From: Opitutaceae bacterium
Lineage (GTDB): Bacteria; Verrucomicrobiota; Verrucomicrobiia; Opitutales; Opitutaceae
DNA: 57,938 nucleotides
Direction of reading: 5' to 3'
Assembly (NCBI GenBank): GCA_005792355.1
Contig: SXSC01000218.1
Coordinates: forward strand, 1 to 57,938
The stretch's first letter is position 1. Each line of letters opens with the position of its first letter. The notes beneath the pieces were generated by a model, which was not told where the DNA came from, did no database searches, and saw only the letters and a program-made list of their open reading frames with translations. Below are positions 34,169-43,311 of the stretch, one piece after another. A program made the translations under genes and the position numbers.

Positions 34169-34651
34169 GGGCAACCAAAGGAACAGCCAAAACAATTTAA
34201 CCGCAGAGATCCCAAGGCGGCGCAGCCGCAACCGAGCCCAATCCTCGGAGGGAATGGCCACAAGAAACACAGAAAAGCGCAAAAAAGAGGGTTGGCAAAA
34301 AAGAGAGAAAACAGGGGAGACCCTGATTCTGCGGTAACTCTCAGACTGAGACGCTCAGCCCAGCCTGCGTGCATTTTCGGGGATAACAGTGCGGCCTTTT
34401 TTCGAGACTGCGCTCGAAAAAAGTGGCGCGCTTCGCACGCAGCCGGATTTGCACCACAGAGACGCAGAGGACACAGAGAATACCGCCTGCCGAAAAGCCC
34501 GGCCAAGGCGACTCACTGACGGGGTGAAGCACCTTCCCTTCAATTTCCTGGTCTTCTCCTCTGTGTTCTCAGTGTCCTCTGTGGTAAAATGGTCTGGTTA
34601 TGCCGTTAAGCACTAGAACCAACATGTTGGTCTCTGCGTTCGAATCCGATT
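34158..34651. other. Repeat-filled intergenic region between convergent genes
   Basis: Contains the 25-bp repeat 34209-34233 (inverted copy at 23221-23245), CACAGAG-type inverted arms (34449-34477 and 34555-34590) and a perfect 14-bp palindrome ACCAACATGTTGGT at 34618-34631. No gene seen. Confidence 0.65.
34618..34631. promoter_or_regulatory. Perfect 14-bp palindrome ACCAACATGTTGGT
   Basis: Lies 20 bp beyond the stop of the XylR-like gene, in the convergent gap. It could be a protein-binding site or chance; no second copy was seen. Confidence 0.3.
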
Positions 34652-35830
34652 TCACGATTCCCGGATCGCGCCGCCGGCGGTTCGGTGCCGGAGCCGGAAC
34701 GCCTTGGGCGTCAGGCCCGTCGCCCGGCGAAAGGCCACGGACAGGTATTCCTGATACGCAAAGCCCGTCTTTTCCGCGACCGCCCCCACGCTCAGATCCG
34801 TCGTGGCCAGCAGCAGGCGCACCCGTTCGAGCCGCGTACGCATGAGATACTCGTGCGGCGTGCGCCGCAGCAACGTCTTGAAACGCCGCTCCAGCAGCGT
34901 CCGGGCCATCGGCACGGCACGGAGCACGTCGGGCACGCCAATGCCTTCGTGCGCATGCTCCCGCATGAAGCGAACGGCCGCCGCCACTTTGGGATCGCTC
35001 ACGGCGACGACGTCCGTCGATTGCCGGCAGGCGATGCCGACCGGCGGCACCGTGCGAACACCCGCGGCCACACGTTCGCCCGCCATCATCCGCGCCAGCA
35101 GCGAGGCCGCCTCGTAGCCCGCGCGCCGCGCATCGGGAATGACACTCGTCAACGGCGGTGAGCACAGGTCGCAAATCAGTTCATCGTTGTGGACCCCCAT
35201 CACCGCGATTTCATCGGGGACCCGCAGCCCGGCGAGCTGACACGCTTCGAGCACCTGCTGCCCTCTGATGTCGTAACACGCGAGCACCCCCGCCGGTCGC
35301 GGCAGTTCCTCCAGCCAGCGCGCGATCGCCCGCACCTCGCCGTCGCCGCCGGGCCGGCGCAGGCCCCGGCTCCGCGGCGAAAACACCGTACAGCTCTTCC
35401 CGATCCGCTCCAGATGACCTTGAAACATCACCCCGCGCTGCTCCGCCCACAGGAACCGGGTGTCGCCGCAGTAGCCGAAATGCTCGAAGCCGCGCTCCAC
35501 AAGATGCTCCGCCGCCAACCTGGTCGCGGCGTCACTGTCCGTCACGACCCGTGGAAACGGCGGCACGACGAGCGCCGCGCTGACGTCGACCACCGGAATG
35601 CGCTGCCGCCGCAACGCCGCGGCGATCGACTCGTTCTCCACCCGGGCAATCACGCCGTCGCCCTTCCAGTCTTCGAGCCAGCCCGGCACTTCCGCGCCCC
35701 GGCCCTGCTCCGAAAGCCGGATCGTCCAGCCACCGTGCTCCCGCTGCCACGAGCGGACGCCATGCAGCACCTCGCGCGCGTAGGTGTTGGAAGTTTCGAT
35801 CAGCAGGGCGACTTTTCGCGGGGTTCCCAT
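34652..35830 (-). CDS. XylR-type transcriptional regulator (LacI-like sensor + AraC DNA-binding domain)
   Basis: A 392-aa sugar-responsive regulator. The N-terminal two thirds is a periplasmic-binding-protein-like sensor (VALLIETSNTYAREVLHGVR, VVTDSDAATRLAAEHLVERG, VPDEIAVMGVHNDELICDL) as in E. coli XylR. The C-terminal 100 residues hold two AraC-type helix-turn-helix units (PMARTLLERRFKTLLRRTPH and LSVGAVAEKTGFAYQEYLSV, then FRRATGLTPKAFR). Start ATG 35830 (MGTPRKVALL) fits the family. It is the only catabolic regulator in the region and is a candidate for controlling the neighbouring sugar-acid genes, perhaps through the CTC-N22-GCTA element. The inducer is unknown. Confidence 0.9.
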   Translation of the reverse strand: MGTPRKVALLIETSNTYAREVLHGVRSWQREHGGWTIRLSEQGRGAEVPGWLEDWKGDGVIARVENESIAAALRRQRIPVVDVSAALVVPPFPRVVTDSDAATRLAAEHLVERGFEHFGYCGDTRFLWAEQRGVMFQGHLERIGKSCTVFSPRSRGLRRPGGDGEVRAIARWLEELPRPAGVLACYDIRGQQVLEACQLAGLRVPDEIAVMGVHNDELICDLCSPPLTSVIPDARRAGYEAASLLARMMAGERVAAGVRTVPPVGIACRQSTDVVAVSDPKVAAAVRFMREHAHEGIGVPDVLRAVPMARTLLERRFKTLLRRTPHEYLMRTRLERVRLLLATTDLSVGAVAEKTGFAYQEYLSVAFRRATGLTPKAFRLRHRTAGGAIRES

Positions 35831-35949
35831 TCGTCGGCCGAACGTGCCACCGGCCTTCCGCACCGCGAGGCGAAAAGTCGCCGGCCGCCGCAAATTCTCC
35901 GAAAAAATACGGAAGAGCACATGGGCGGGACCCGCGGCCACTGCTAGGA

Positions 35950-37183
35950 TATTTCCGCGCGATCTGACGAATTACGACTTTGGGATCTACTGGGATGTGT
36001 TTGGAGCGGATCGCGGCGGATTCGGCAACGACGCGACGCTGATGACCCGGGAGCTCGAAAGTCCCCTCCACCTTGACGCGTGGAAGACCGCGCCGCGCGG
36101 CGGCGAGATCGACCCCACGTTTATGGGCGAGCCTTCGTTCAACACCGCGGGGCTGCAAGCGGTGGTGCGCAAACACGCCTCCCGCATCGTGGACCTCGCC
36201 CGTCGGCTGCATTGGAACCACCTCGCCGTGCTCGATCAAATCAATCGCACGGATTCGGAGCTGTGGGACAAGGCCAGCCAGATTCAGAACGCCCTCGGCT
36301 ACCGCTTCGTCATCAGCGAGGCCAGCCACACGGCGGTGGTTGCCGCCGGCGGCTCACTGGCGGTGAACGTGAAACTCACCAACACCGGCTCCTCCCCTAT
36401 CCACTACCCGTGGCCACTCGAGGTCGCGCTGGCCGACGCGCGCACGCGCAAGGTCGCCTGGCGCACGCTGTGGGACGGCGTGGACCCGCGGACTTGGCTG
36501 CCGGGAGTGCCCATTAATCTCGACGGAAACTTCGTGCCGCCGGCCGGGTTGGCGGCCGGGCCTTACGTCGTCACGCTCGCCCTCCTCGATCCCAGCGGTC
36601 TCGTGCCCGCCGCGCGATTCGCCGTGCACAATTATTGGATGGGCGGGCGCACGCCGCTCGGCCCGGTGGCGGTGGGCACCGCTGCGCCCACGGCCGAGCT
36701 GAACGAATTCGACGATCTGCAGACAGATTCTTCCCTCTACTATCTCGCCGCCGCCGACGTTGCCCCGGCGCCCCCGGGCAACTCGCGCCTGAGCAACTTC
36801 TCGATTTTCACCTCGCTCGATCGTCCGGGTGACACGTTCACGCTCGGCTACGTCGTCGGCGGCAGCGGCGCGGGCGGCGCCAAGCCTCTCGTTGTCCGCG
36901 CGGCGGGGCCGTCGCTCCGCCCATTCGGAATCACCAACGCCCTCGACGACCCGAAGTTCGAGGTGTTCGCGCAAAATCAAAGGGTCGGCGGAAACGACAA
37001 TTGGGGCGGCACCGCCGAACTCGCCCGCGCGATGGCGGCGTCGGGGCGTTTGCTTTTGCCGGTGCGAACTCGCGCGACGCAGCCGCCATCCTCACCCTCC
37101 CCGGCGGCGCGACCACGATCGATGTTTCGGCGGTCGGCAACAGCACCGGTGCTGTCCTCGCCGAAATCTACGAGCTACCCTGA
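35950..37183 (+). pseudogene. 5'-truncated, frameshifted DUF4832-like secreted protein
   Basis: The frame begins abruptly near 35950 (LTNYDFGIYWDVFGADRGGF), immediately behind the divergent regulator, and lacks the signal peptide and N-terminal half. The visible part resembles the C-terminal region of DUF4832 proteins (GGEIDPTFMGEPSFN, IQNALGYRFVISEA, LTNTGSSPIHYPWPLEVAL). It ends in an RA-GP domain (VVRAAGPSLRPFGI, GNDNWGG). At a G-run (37043-37046) one G is missing: the zero frame goes on as GRLLLPV, whereas the +1 frame restores GAFAFAGANSRDAAAILTLP and EIYELP up to the stop at 37183. Two independent lesions make this a pseudogene. Confidence 0.7.
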
Positions 37184-37413
37184 AGCAACACCGTCTGCCG
37201 GCCGTGAAATCGCGCCAGACCCCATGCGCCTCCATCGCAGCCATGGCCTGATCGGCTGCTGCGGCGAGCACCACCATCCCGCCCCTACGGCCGGGCAGCG
37301 TCGATTGCTGACGGAAGCATTCCGCCGCTGTCTGCCGCCCCTGCCGCCATTCCCCCGCCACCTTTTTTTCTGTCCCTTCTCCCGCGAGGCGTATTTCCTC
37401 AGCTCCGCCTTTG

Positions 37414-40182
37414 ATGATCCGCCCCCTCATCGTCTCCGTCCTCTGCCTTCTGGCCGCGCGCACGCTGGCTGCCGCGAGCGCTGATGATCTCACGTTCTTC
37501 GAGGCCAAGGTCCGGCCGCTCCTCGTCGAGCGCTGCTATGAATGTCACGGCGACAAAAAACAAAAGAGCGGACTCCGCCTCGACTCCCGGCCTGGCTGGC
37601 AGGCGGGCGGCGACAGTGGCGACCCCATGATCGTCCCCGGCGCTCCGGCCCGGAGCCTCCTCATCGAGGCGATCGGCTACGCCAACGAGGATTTGCAGAT
37701 GCCGCCGAACGGGAAACTCGGCGCCGCCGAGATCGCCATCCTCACCGAGTGGGTGCAGCGCGGCGCGCCCGATCCGCGCGACAGCGTCCCGGCGCTTTCC
37801 ACTCCCAAGCCCGTCGCAATGACGCTCGAGCAGGCCCGCGCCCACTGGGCCTTCCAGCCCATCGCCGCTCCCGTTGCTCCCCCCTCCCCGCGCTTTCCCG
37901 GCACGCCGCGCAGCGACCATCCGGTTGATCGTTTCATCCGTGCGCGGCTCGCCGCGGAAAAGCTCGCGCCCAATCCCCGCGCCGATCCGCGCACGCTGGT
38001 GCGCCGCGCCTACCTCGCGCTGCTCGGCCTCCCGCCGTCGTTCGATCGCGTGGAGCAATTCGCCGCCGACCCGGGCCCGGCCGCGTTTGCGCAGCTCGTC
38101 GATCAACTGCTGGCGCGTCCGGAATACGGCCAGCGCTGGGGCCGCCACTGGCTCGATGTCGCGCGCTACTCCGACACCACGGAAAAATCCACCGACGGCG
38201 AACGGCGCATCCCCTTCGCGCACACCTACCGCGACTACGTGATCGAGGCCTGCAACACCGACCGCCCGTTCCACCGTTTCATCCTCGAACAAATCGCCGC
38301 CGACCGGATGCCCGCCGGGGAGCAGCCCGATCTGCGTGCGCTCGGCTTTCTCACCGTCGGCCGCCGCTTCGAGGGCAACCTCGAGGCGCCGCAGCTCATC
38401 ATCGACGAGCGCATCGACACCATCGGCCGCGGCCTGCTCGGGCTCACGCTGGCCTGCGCGCGCTGCCACGACCACAAATTCGACGCCATCCCGACGGCCG
38501 ACTACTACTCGCTCTACGGCATCCTCGCGAGCAGCCGCGACCCGCTCGATCTGCCGGAAGTGGGAACTCCGCCGGCCGCCGCCCCGGCCGCCGCCGCCAT
38601 CGCGAAATACCGCGCCGAACGCGCCGCGCTCTTCGCCGACTACGAAAAGCAAATCGACACCAGCACCGCCAGCGCGCGCAAACTCGCCCGCGAACTCGCC
38701 CCCGAATACTTGCGCCACCTCGTCCAGGAGTCGCCCCACCACCGCACCGTCGAAGGCTTCATCCCGCTCGACACGCCGCGCGGCCTGCTCGTCCTCGGCG
38801 GCGCGCCCGCCTGGGCGCGGCTCATCGCCGGGAGCATCGCCCGCGGCGAAAATCATTTTCTGCTCTGGCCGGAATTCCTGCGCCTGCCGGCCGCTGATTT
38901 CACCGCCGCGGCCGCCGCCGTGCTCGCCCGCGCGCAGCACGACGCCGCGCGCCACGAGCCCGCCGTGCTCGCCGCGCTGGCGGAAAACTCGCTCACGTCG
39001 ATGCTCGACGTCGCCGACGCCTTCGGCCGCGTCATCACCGCCGCGCTCCAATCACCCGGGGCCGCCGGCCTGGCCGCCGTCATCAACGCCCCCGCCTCCC
39101 CGCTGCAGTTTTCCCGCGAAGCCGTCGCCGAGGATCTCCAGCGCTTTGTCACGGAGGCCCAGATCGTCCCGCGCAGGGACAACGAGGCCGCCGGAAAGAT
39201 CCGCGAAAAACTCACCGTCCTCGAGGCCACCGCGCCCATCGATCGCGCGCAGGTGGTGGCGGTTTCCGGCCCGCCCTTCGAGCCGCACGTGCTCGTCCGC
39301 GGCGACCGCCTCAAGCCCGGCGCCGCCGTGCCGCGCCGCCTCCCGCAGGTGCTCGCCGCCCTCGACCGTCGCGCCTTTGCCGACGACGGCCGGCTCCCGC
39401 TCGCGCAGGCGCTCGCGAGCGAAAAGAATCCGCTCACGGCGCGCGTCATCGTGAATCGCGTCTGGCAGCAGCACTTCGGCCGCGGCCTCGTCGCGACGTC
39501 CGACGACTTCGGTGCCACGGGCGAGCGTCCGTCGCATCCCGAGCTGCTCGACCATCTCGCCCATTGGTTCATGGCCCACGGCTGGTCGCTCAAATCGCTC
39601 CACCGTTACCTGCTCGCCTCCGCCACCTGGCAGCAGAGCAGCGCCGCGCAACCCGTCGCGCTCGAACGCGACGCCGCGAACCGCCTCCTCTGGCGCATGA
39701 GTCCGCGCCGGCTCGAGTTCGAGGCGCTGCGCGACAGCCTGCTCCGCGTCGCGGGCCGGCTCGACACCCGGCTCGGCGGCCGCAGCGCGCCGCTCACCGA
39801 CGAAAACGTCCGCCGCGCCGTCTACGGCTACACGGATCGATTTCGGATTCCGGCTTTGCTGCGAAATTTCGATGTCGCCAATCCCGACCAGTCCATCGCG
39901 CGCCGCGGCGAGACCACGCACCCGTTGCAGGCGCTGTTCTTCCTGAACAGCCCGTTCCTCCGCGCCCAGGCCGAGGGCGTGAACCGCCAGCCCGAGATTG
40001 CCGAGCTGCTCGACGTCGCCGGGCGCATCCGCGCCCTCTACCGCCGCGTGCTCGTGCGCCTCCCCGACGCCGGGGAACTCGCCCTCGCCCAACGCTACCT
40101 CGGCGCCGCGCCGACTGAGGCGCAATGGGCGCAGTTTGCCCAAACGCTCCTCATCTCCAACGAGTTTTTCTTCTGTGATTGA
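37414..40182 (+). CDS. PSD1/DUF1549-DUF1553 protein with N-terminal cytochrome-c-like domain
   Basis: A 922-aa exported protein characteristic of Planctomycetes and Verrucomicrobia. Signal peptide, then a PSCyt1 domain with a single haem motif (CYECH, Cys41-Cys44-His45) and MPPNGKL, next the DUF1549 domain ([47 protein letters not shown], which adds a second CxxCH), and the C-terminal DUF1553 domain ([60 protein letters not shown]). Function unknown; such pairs are thought to act in redox-linked degradation of complex polysaccharides. A DUF1501 gene follows 38 bp later. Start ATG 37414; TTG 37411 also possible. Confidence 0.92.
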   Translation: MIRPLIVSVLCLLAARTLAAASADDLTFFEAKVRPLLVERCYECHGDKKQKSGLRLDSRPGWQAGGDSGDPMIVPGAPARSLLIEAIGYANEDLQMPPNGKLGAAEIAILTEWVQRGAPDPRDSVPALSTPKPVAMTLEQARAHWAFQPIAAPVAPPSPRFPGTPRSDHPVDRFIRARLAAEKLAPNPRADPRTLVRRAYLALLGLPPSFDRVEQFAADPGPAAFAQLVDQLLARPEYGQRWGRHWLDVARYSDTTEKSTDGERRIPFAHTYRDYVIEACNTDRPFHRFILEQIAADRMPAGEQPDLRALGFLTVGRRFEGNLEAPQLIIDERIDTIGRGLLGLTLACARCHDHKFDAIPTADYYSLYGILASSRDPLDLPEVGTPPAAAPAAAAIAKYRAERAALFADYEKQIDTSTASARKLARELAPEYLRHLVQESPHHRTVEGFIPLDTPRGLLVLGGAPAWARLIAGSIARGENHFLLWPEFLRLPAADFTAAAAAVLARAQHDAARHEPAVLAALAENSLTSMLDVADAFGRVITAALQSPGAAGLAAVINAPASPLQFSREAVAEDLQRFVTEAQIVPRRDNEAAGKIREKLTVLEATAPIDRAQVVAVSGPPFEPHVLVRGDRLKPGAAVPRRLPQVLAALDRRAFADDGRLPLAQALASEKNPLTARVIVNRVWQQHFGRGLVATSDDFGATGERPSHPELLDHLAHWFMAHGWSLKSLHRYLLASATWQQSSAAQPVALERDAANRLLWRMSPRRLEFEALRDSLLRVAGRLDTRLGGRSAPLTDENVRRAVYGYTDRFRIPALLRNFDVANPDQSIARRGETTHPLQALFFLNSPFLRAQAEGVNRQPEIAELLDVAGRIRALYRRVLVRLPDAGELALAQRYLGAAPTEAQWAQFAQTLLISNEFFFCD

Positions 40183-40220
40183 CCCGACGCGAACGCCCTT
40201 CCCCCGCCCCGTCGCCACCC

Positions 40221-41657
40221 ATGTTCTCCTCCCCTTCCTCCCTCGACGCCCCCCTCTCCCGCCGCGACATGCTCGCCCGCTGCGGCGCCGGCTTCGGCAC
40301 GCTCGGCCTGGCCGCGCTCCTTGGCCAGCGCCCGCTCCTCGCCGCCGATTCCACCGCGGCCGGACCGCTGGCGCCGCGTCCGCCGCATTTCCGCGCGCGC
40401 GCCAAATACGTGATCCAGATTCTGGCGAACGGCGGCCCGGCGCAGATGGACACCTTCGATCCCAAACCGCTGCTCACCAAATTCCACGGCCAGCGCCTGC
40501 CGATCCATCTCGCGACCGAGCGCCCCACGAGCACCGCGCTCGGCTCGCCGTTTTCCTTCTGCCGCCACGGCCAGTCCGGCCTCGAGGTCAGCGAACTCTT
40601 CGGACCGCTCGCGGAAAAGCACGCCGACGACCTCTGCGTGATCCGCTCGATGCATTCCGATTCGCCGATTCACGAAAACTGCCTCCGCCTGCTGAACTGC
40701 GGCGCGAGCATCATGGCCCGCCCCAGCATTGGCTCGTGGGTCACCTACGGCCTCGGCACCGAAAACGAAAATCTCCCCGGCTTCGTCGTCCTCGTGCCCA
40801 AGGGCATGCCCGTCGCGGGGGCCGACAACTGGCAGTCCTCGTTTCTTCCCGGCGCCTATCAGGGCACCTACATCGAGACCCAGGACCGCACCGCCGCCGA
40901 GCTGATCGAGCATCTCACCAACGCCAACCTCGATCCCGCCGCGCAGCGCGCGCAGCTCGACTTCGCCACGGCGCTCAACCGCCGCCACCAGGCCTCCCGC
41001 GCCGACCCCGCGCTCGAGGCGCGCATCCAGAGCTTCGAAACCGCCTTCCGCATGCAAACGGCCGCGACCGACGCCTTCGACATCGACCGCGAGCCCGCCT
41101 CCATCCGCGCGCTCTACGGCGACACCGCGCAGGCGAAGCAGATGCTCATCGCGCGCCGCCTCGTGGAGCGCGGCGTCCGCTATGTCCAGGTCTGGCACGG
41201 CACGCTCCAGCCATGGGACAGCCACGACAACATCGAGAAAGCCCACCGCCGCCTCGCCACCGAAAGCTGCCAGGGCCTCACCGCCCTCCTCACCGATCTC
41301 AAGCAGCGCGGACTCTTCAATGACACGCTGGTCATCTGGGGCGGCGAATTTGGCCGCACGCCCACCGTCGAGCTTTCGCAAGGCGAGAAAGTCAGTCCCA
41401 CCGCCGGCCGCGATCACAACCACCACGGCTACACGATGTGGCTGGCGGGCGGGGGCACCAAGCGCGGGTACGTCCACGGTGCCACCGACGACTTTGGCTT
41501 CAAGGCGGTGAAAGACCGCGTCCACGTTCATGACCTGCAGGCGACCGTGCTGCACCTGCTCGGCCTCGATCACGAGCGCCTCACCTACCGCCACAGCGGC
41601 CGCGACTTCCGCCTCACCGACGTGCACGGCAACGTCGTTCACCGCCTGCTCGCCTGA
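40221..41657 (+). CDS. DUF1501 protein with Tat-type signal
   Basis: A 478-aa exported protein, the usual partner of the DUF1549/DUF1553 gene just upstream. The N-terminus has a twin-arginine-like signal (SRRDMLARCGAGFGTLGLAA). The DUF1501 body is alkaline-phosphatase-like (sulfatase superfamily): QILANGGPAQMDTFDPKP, SDSPIHENCLRLLNCG, LVIWGGEFGRTPTVE and GRDHNHHGYTMWLAGGG with clustered His/Asp metal ligands. Reaction unknown. A TTG at 40179 would overlap the upstream stop, but the signal peptide argues for ATG 40221. Almost certainly one operon with its neighbour. Confidence 0.92.
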   Translation: MFSSPSSLDAPLSRRDMLARCGAGFGTLGLAALLGQRPLLAADSTAAGPLAPRPPHFRARAKYVIQILANGGPAQMDTFDPKPLLTKFHGQRLPIHLATERPTSTALGSPFSFCRHGQSGLEVSELFGPLAEKHADDLCVIRSMHSDSPIHENCLRLLNCGASIMARPSIGSWVTYGLGTENENLPGFVVLVPKGMPVAGADNWQSSFLPGAYQGTYIETQDRTAAELIEHLTNANLDPAAQRAQLDFATALNRRHQASRADPALEARIQSFETAFRMQTAATDAFDIDREPASIRALYGDTAQAKQMLIARRLVERGVRYVQVWHGTLQPWDSHDNIEKAHRRLATESCQGLTALLTDLKQRGLFNDTLVIWGGEFGRTPTVELSQGEKVSPTAGRDHNHHGYTMWLAGGGTKRGYVHGATDDFGFKAVKDRVHVHDLQATVLHLLGLDHERLTYRHSGRDFRLTDVHGNVVHRLLA

Positions 41658-41782
41658 ACCCCGCACGCTCCGCGGCCTTCCGGTTGTCTGGCCCGTCGCT
41701 CCACCCGGCCGAGGTCACCCGTTGCGCCCGATTCGCCGGTGCTTCGCCCCCGGCCGGCGACGCGATTTCTCAGAATTGATGT

Positions 41783-41820
41783 GGATTTTCTCATGCCCTT
41801 CGGCGTTCCATTTCGCTATC
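41783..41820 (+). promoter_or_regulatory. CTC-N22-GCTA element, copy 3 (upstream of glycosidase-like gene)
   Basis: GGATTTTCTCATGCCC from 41783, GCTATC at 41815-41820; CTC (41790) to GCTA is 25 bp as in the other copies. ATTGATGT precedes it, identical to copy 2. About 95 bp before the chosen start of the next gene. Confidence 0.5.
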
Positions 41821-41915
41821 ATGCCATGGCCTCTTCCAGCTTCGAAAAATCCGGGCCAGGCCCGCGCGCAGCGTATTTCCTCCTATTTACTTCAACCTCG
41901 AAAATCAGACGCACC

Positions 41916-43013
41916 ATGAAACTCCCCCTCCTCGCCGCCTTCGCCCTGTTCGCGGCCTCCCTCGCCGCCGCCGCGCCCAAGACCACCGTCTCCATCGACG
42001 GCGATAAATTCTTCATCAACGGAAAGCCGACCTACGAGGGCCGGACGTGGAAAGGCAAAAAAATCGAGGGCCTCATGACCAACTCCCGCATGGTCCAGGG
42101 CGTCTTCGACGACCTGAATCCCGAGACGATTTCGCGCTGGGCCTATCCCGACACCGGCAAGTGGGACGCCGAGCGCAACACCCGCGAGTTCCTCGCCGCG
42201 ATGCCCTCCTGGCGCGCGCACGGCCTGCTTTCATTCACGATCAACCTCCAGGGCGGATCACCCGAGGGCTACTCCCGCAACCAACCCTGGCGCAACTCCG
42301 CCATCGCCGCCGATGGCTCCCTTCGCCCCGACTACATGGCGCGCCTGAAGCGCATCGTCGATTTCGCCGACGACCTCGGCATGGTCGTCGTGCTCGGTTA
42401 TTTTTATTTCGGGCAGGATCAGCACATCACCGACGAGGCCGCCGTCACTCGTGCCGTCGATAATGCCACCCGCTGGGTCCTCGAACACGGCTGGCGCAAT
42501 GTGATCATCGAGGTGAACAACGAGTGCAACGTCAGCTACGACCACAAGATTCTGCAGCCCGAACGCGTGCATGAACTCATCGAACGCGTGAAAAACACCA
42601 AGTCCGCCGACGGACGCCGCCTCCTGGTCAGCACCTCCTACGGCGGCAACACCGTCCCGAAGGAAAACGTCGTCGGCGCCTCCGACTACCTCCTGCTCCA
42701 CGGCAACGGCGTCAGCGATCCCAAGCGGATCGCCGAGCTCGTCCAGCTCACGCGCAAGGTCCCCGGCTACACGCCCAAGCCGATCTTCTACAACGAAGAC
42801 GACCACTTTAACTTCGAGGTGCCCGACAACAACTTCACCGCCGCCGTCGGCGAATACTGCGGCTGGGGCTACTTTGATTTCCGCATGAAGGGCGAGGGCT
42901 ACACCGAGGGCTACCAGAGCATCCCCGCCAACTGGACCATCAGCTCGCCGCGCAAAGCCGGCTTCTTCCGCCTCCTCGCCGAGATCACCGGCCATGCACC
43001 GGCGCCTCGTTAA
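41916..43013 (+). CDS. Secreted glycoside-hydrolase-like protein (TIM-barrel type)
   Basis: A 365-aa exported protein with signal peptide MKLPLLAAFALFAASLAAAA. It opens with VSIDGDKFFINGKPTYEGRT, the usual entry strand of clan GH-A barrels. Then come FADDLGMVVVLGYFYFGQD, IIEVNNECNV (Asn-Glu at a strand end, a candidate acid/base) and PIFYNEDDHF (a second Glu late in the barrel, a candidate nucleophile). I cannot assign a CAZy family. Start ATG 41916 was chosen for the signal peptide; ATG 41826 is in frame and nearer to the regulatory element. Sits between the DUF1501 and DUF1080-esterase genes in a polysaccharide-catabolic setting. Confidence 0.7.
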   Translation: MKLPLLAAFALFAASLAAAAPKTTVSIDGDKFFINGKPTYEGRTWKGKKIEGLMTNSRMVQGVFDDLNPETISRWAYPDTGKWDAERNTREFLAAMPSWRAHGLLSFTINLQGGSPEGYSRNQPWRNSAIAADGSLRPDYMARLKRIVDFADDLGMVVVLGYFYFGQDQHITDEAAVTRAVDNATRWVLEHGWRNVIIEVNNECNVSYDHKILQPERVHELIERVKNTKSADGRRLLVSTSYGGNTVPKENVVGASDYLLLHGNGVSDPKRIAELVQLTRKVPGYTPKPIFYNEDDHFNFEVPDNNFTAAVGEYCGWGYFDFRMKGEGYTEGYQSIPANWTISSPRKAGFFRLLAEITGHAPAPR

Positions 43014-43092
43014 TCCGGCCAGCCGATCAGCCATGCCATGACTCCCGCCTGAGCCCGCTTCAGGTGTGATTTATTCGCCCGCACTCCAATCC

Positions 43093-43200
43093 ATGACCCT
43101 TCGAACCTTCCACGGCGGCCTCCAGGTCGCCACCACCCTCAACGATCTTCTGGCCCAACGCAGCTGTCCCGGCACGGGGCTCCCACCGGAAGCCGTCTGA
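43093..43200 (+). pseudogene. Malate synthase G N-terminal fragment
   Basis: A 35-codon frame, MTLRTFHGGLQVATTLNDLL then PGTGLPPEAV and a stop. The pattern GGLQVA-x-x-L-x-D and PGTG-L/V is the N-terminus of malate synthase G. Nothing of the remaining 700 or so residues follows. Probably a relic of a deleted gene; the match is short. Confidence 0.4.
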
Positions 43201-43311
43201 GCCGCGTCGAAAAAACATCCGCCTCCTCCACAGCCCACGCGTGCTCCTCTTCGGTCCCTTCGCCACGGGGACGACCAGATTCCTCCATCGCCCCCCTCCG
43301 ACCCAAATCCC

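Noticed and set aside
35784..35949. Upstream extension of the DUF4832-like frame
   Set aside because: The frame is open back to 35784, but this part overlaps the start and promoter of the divergent XylR-like gene and has no homology to the family; it is chance read-through.
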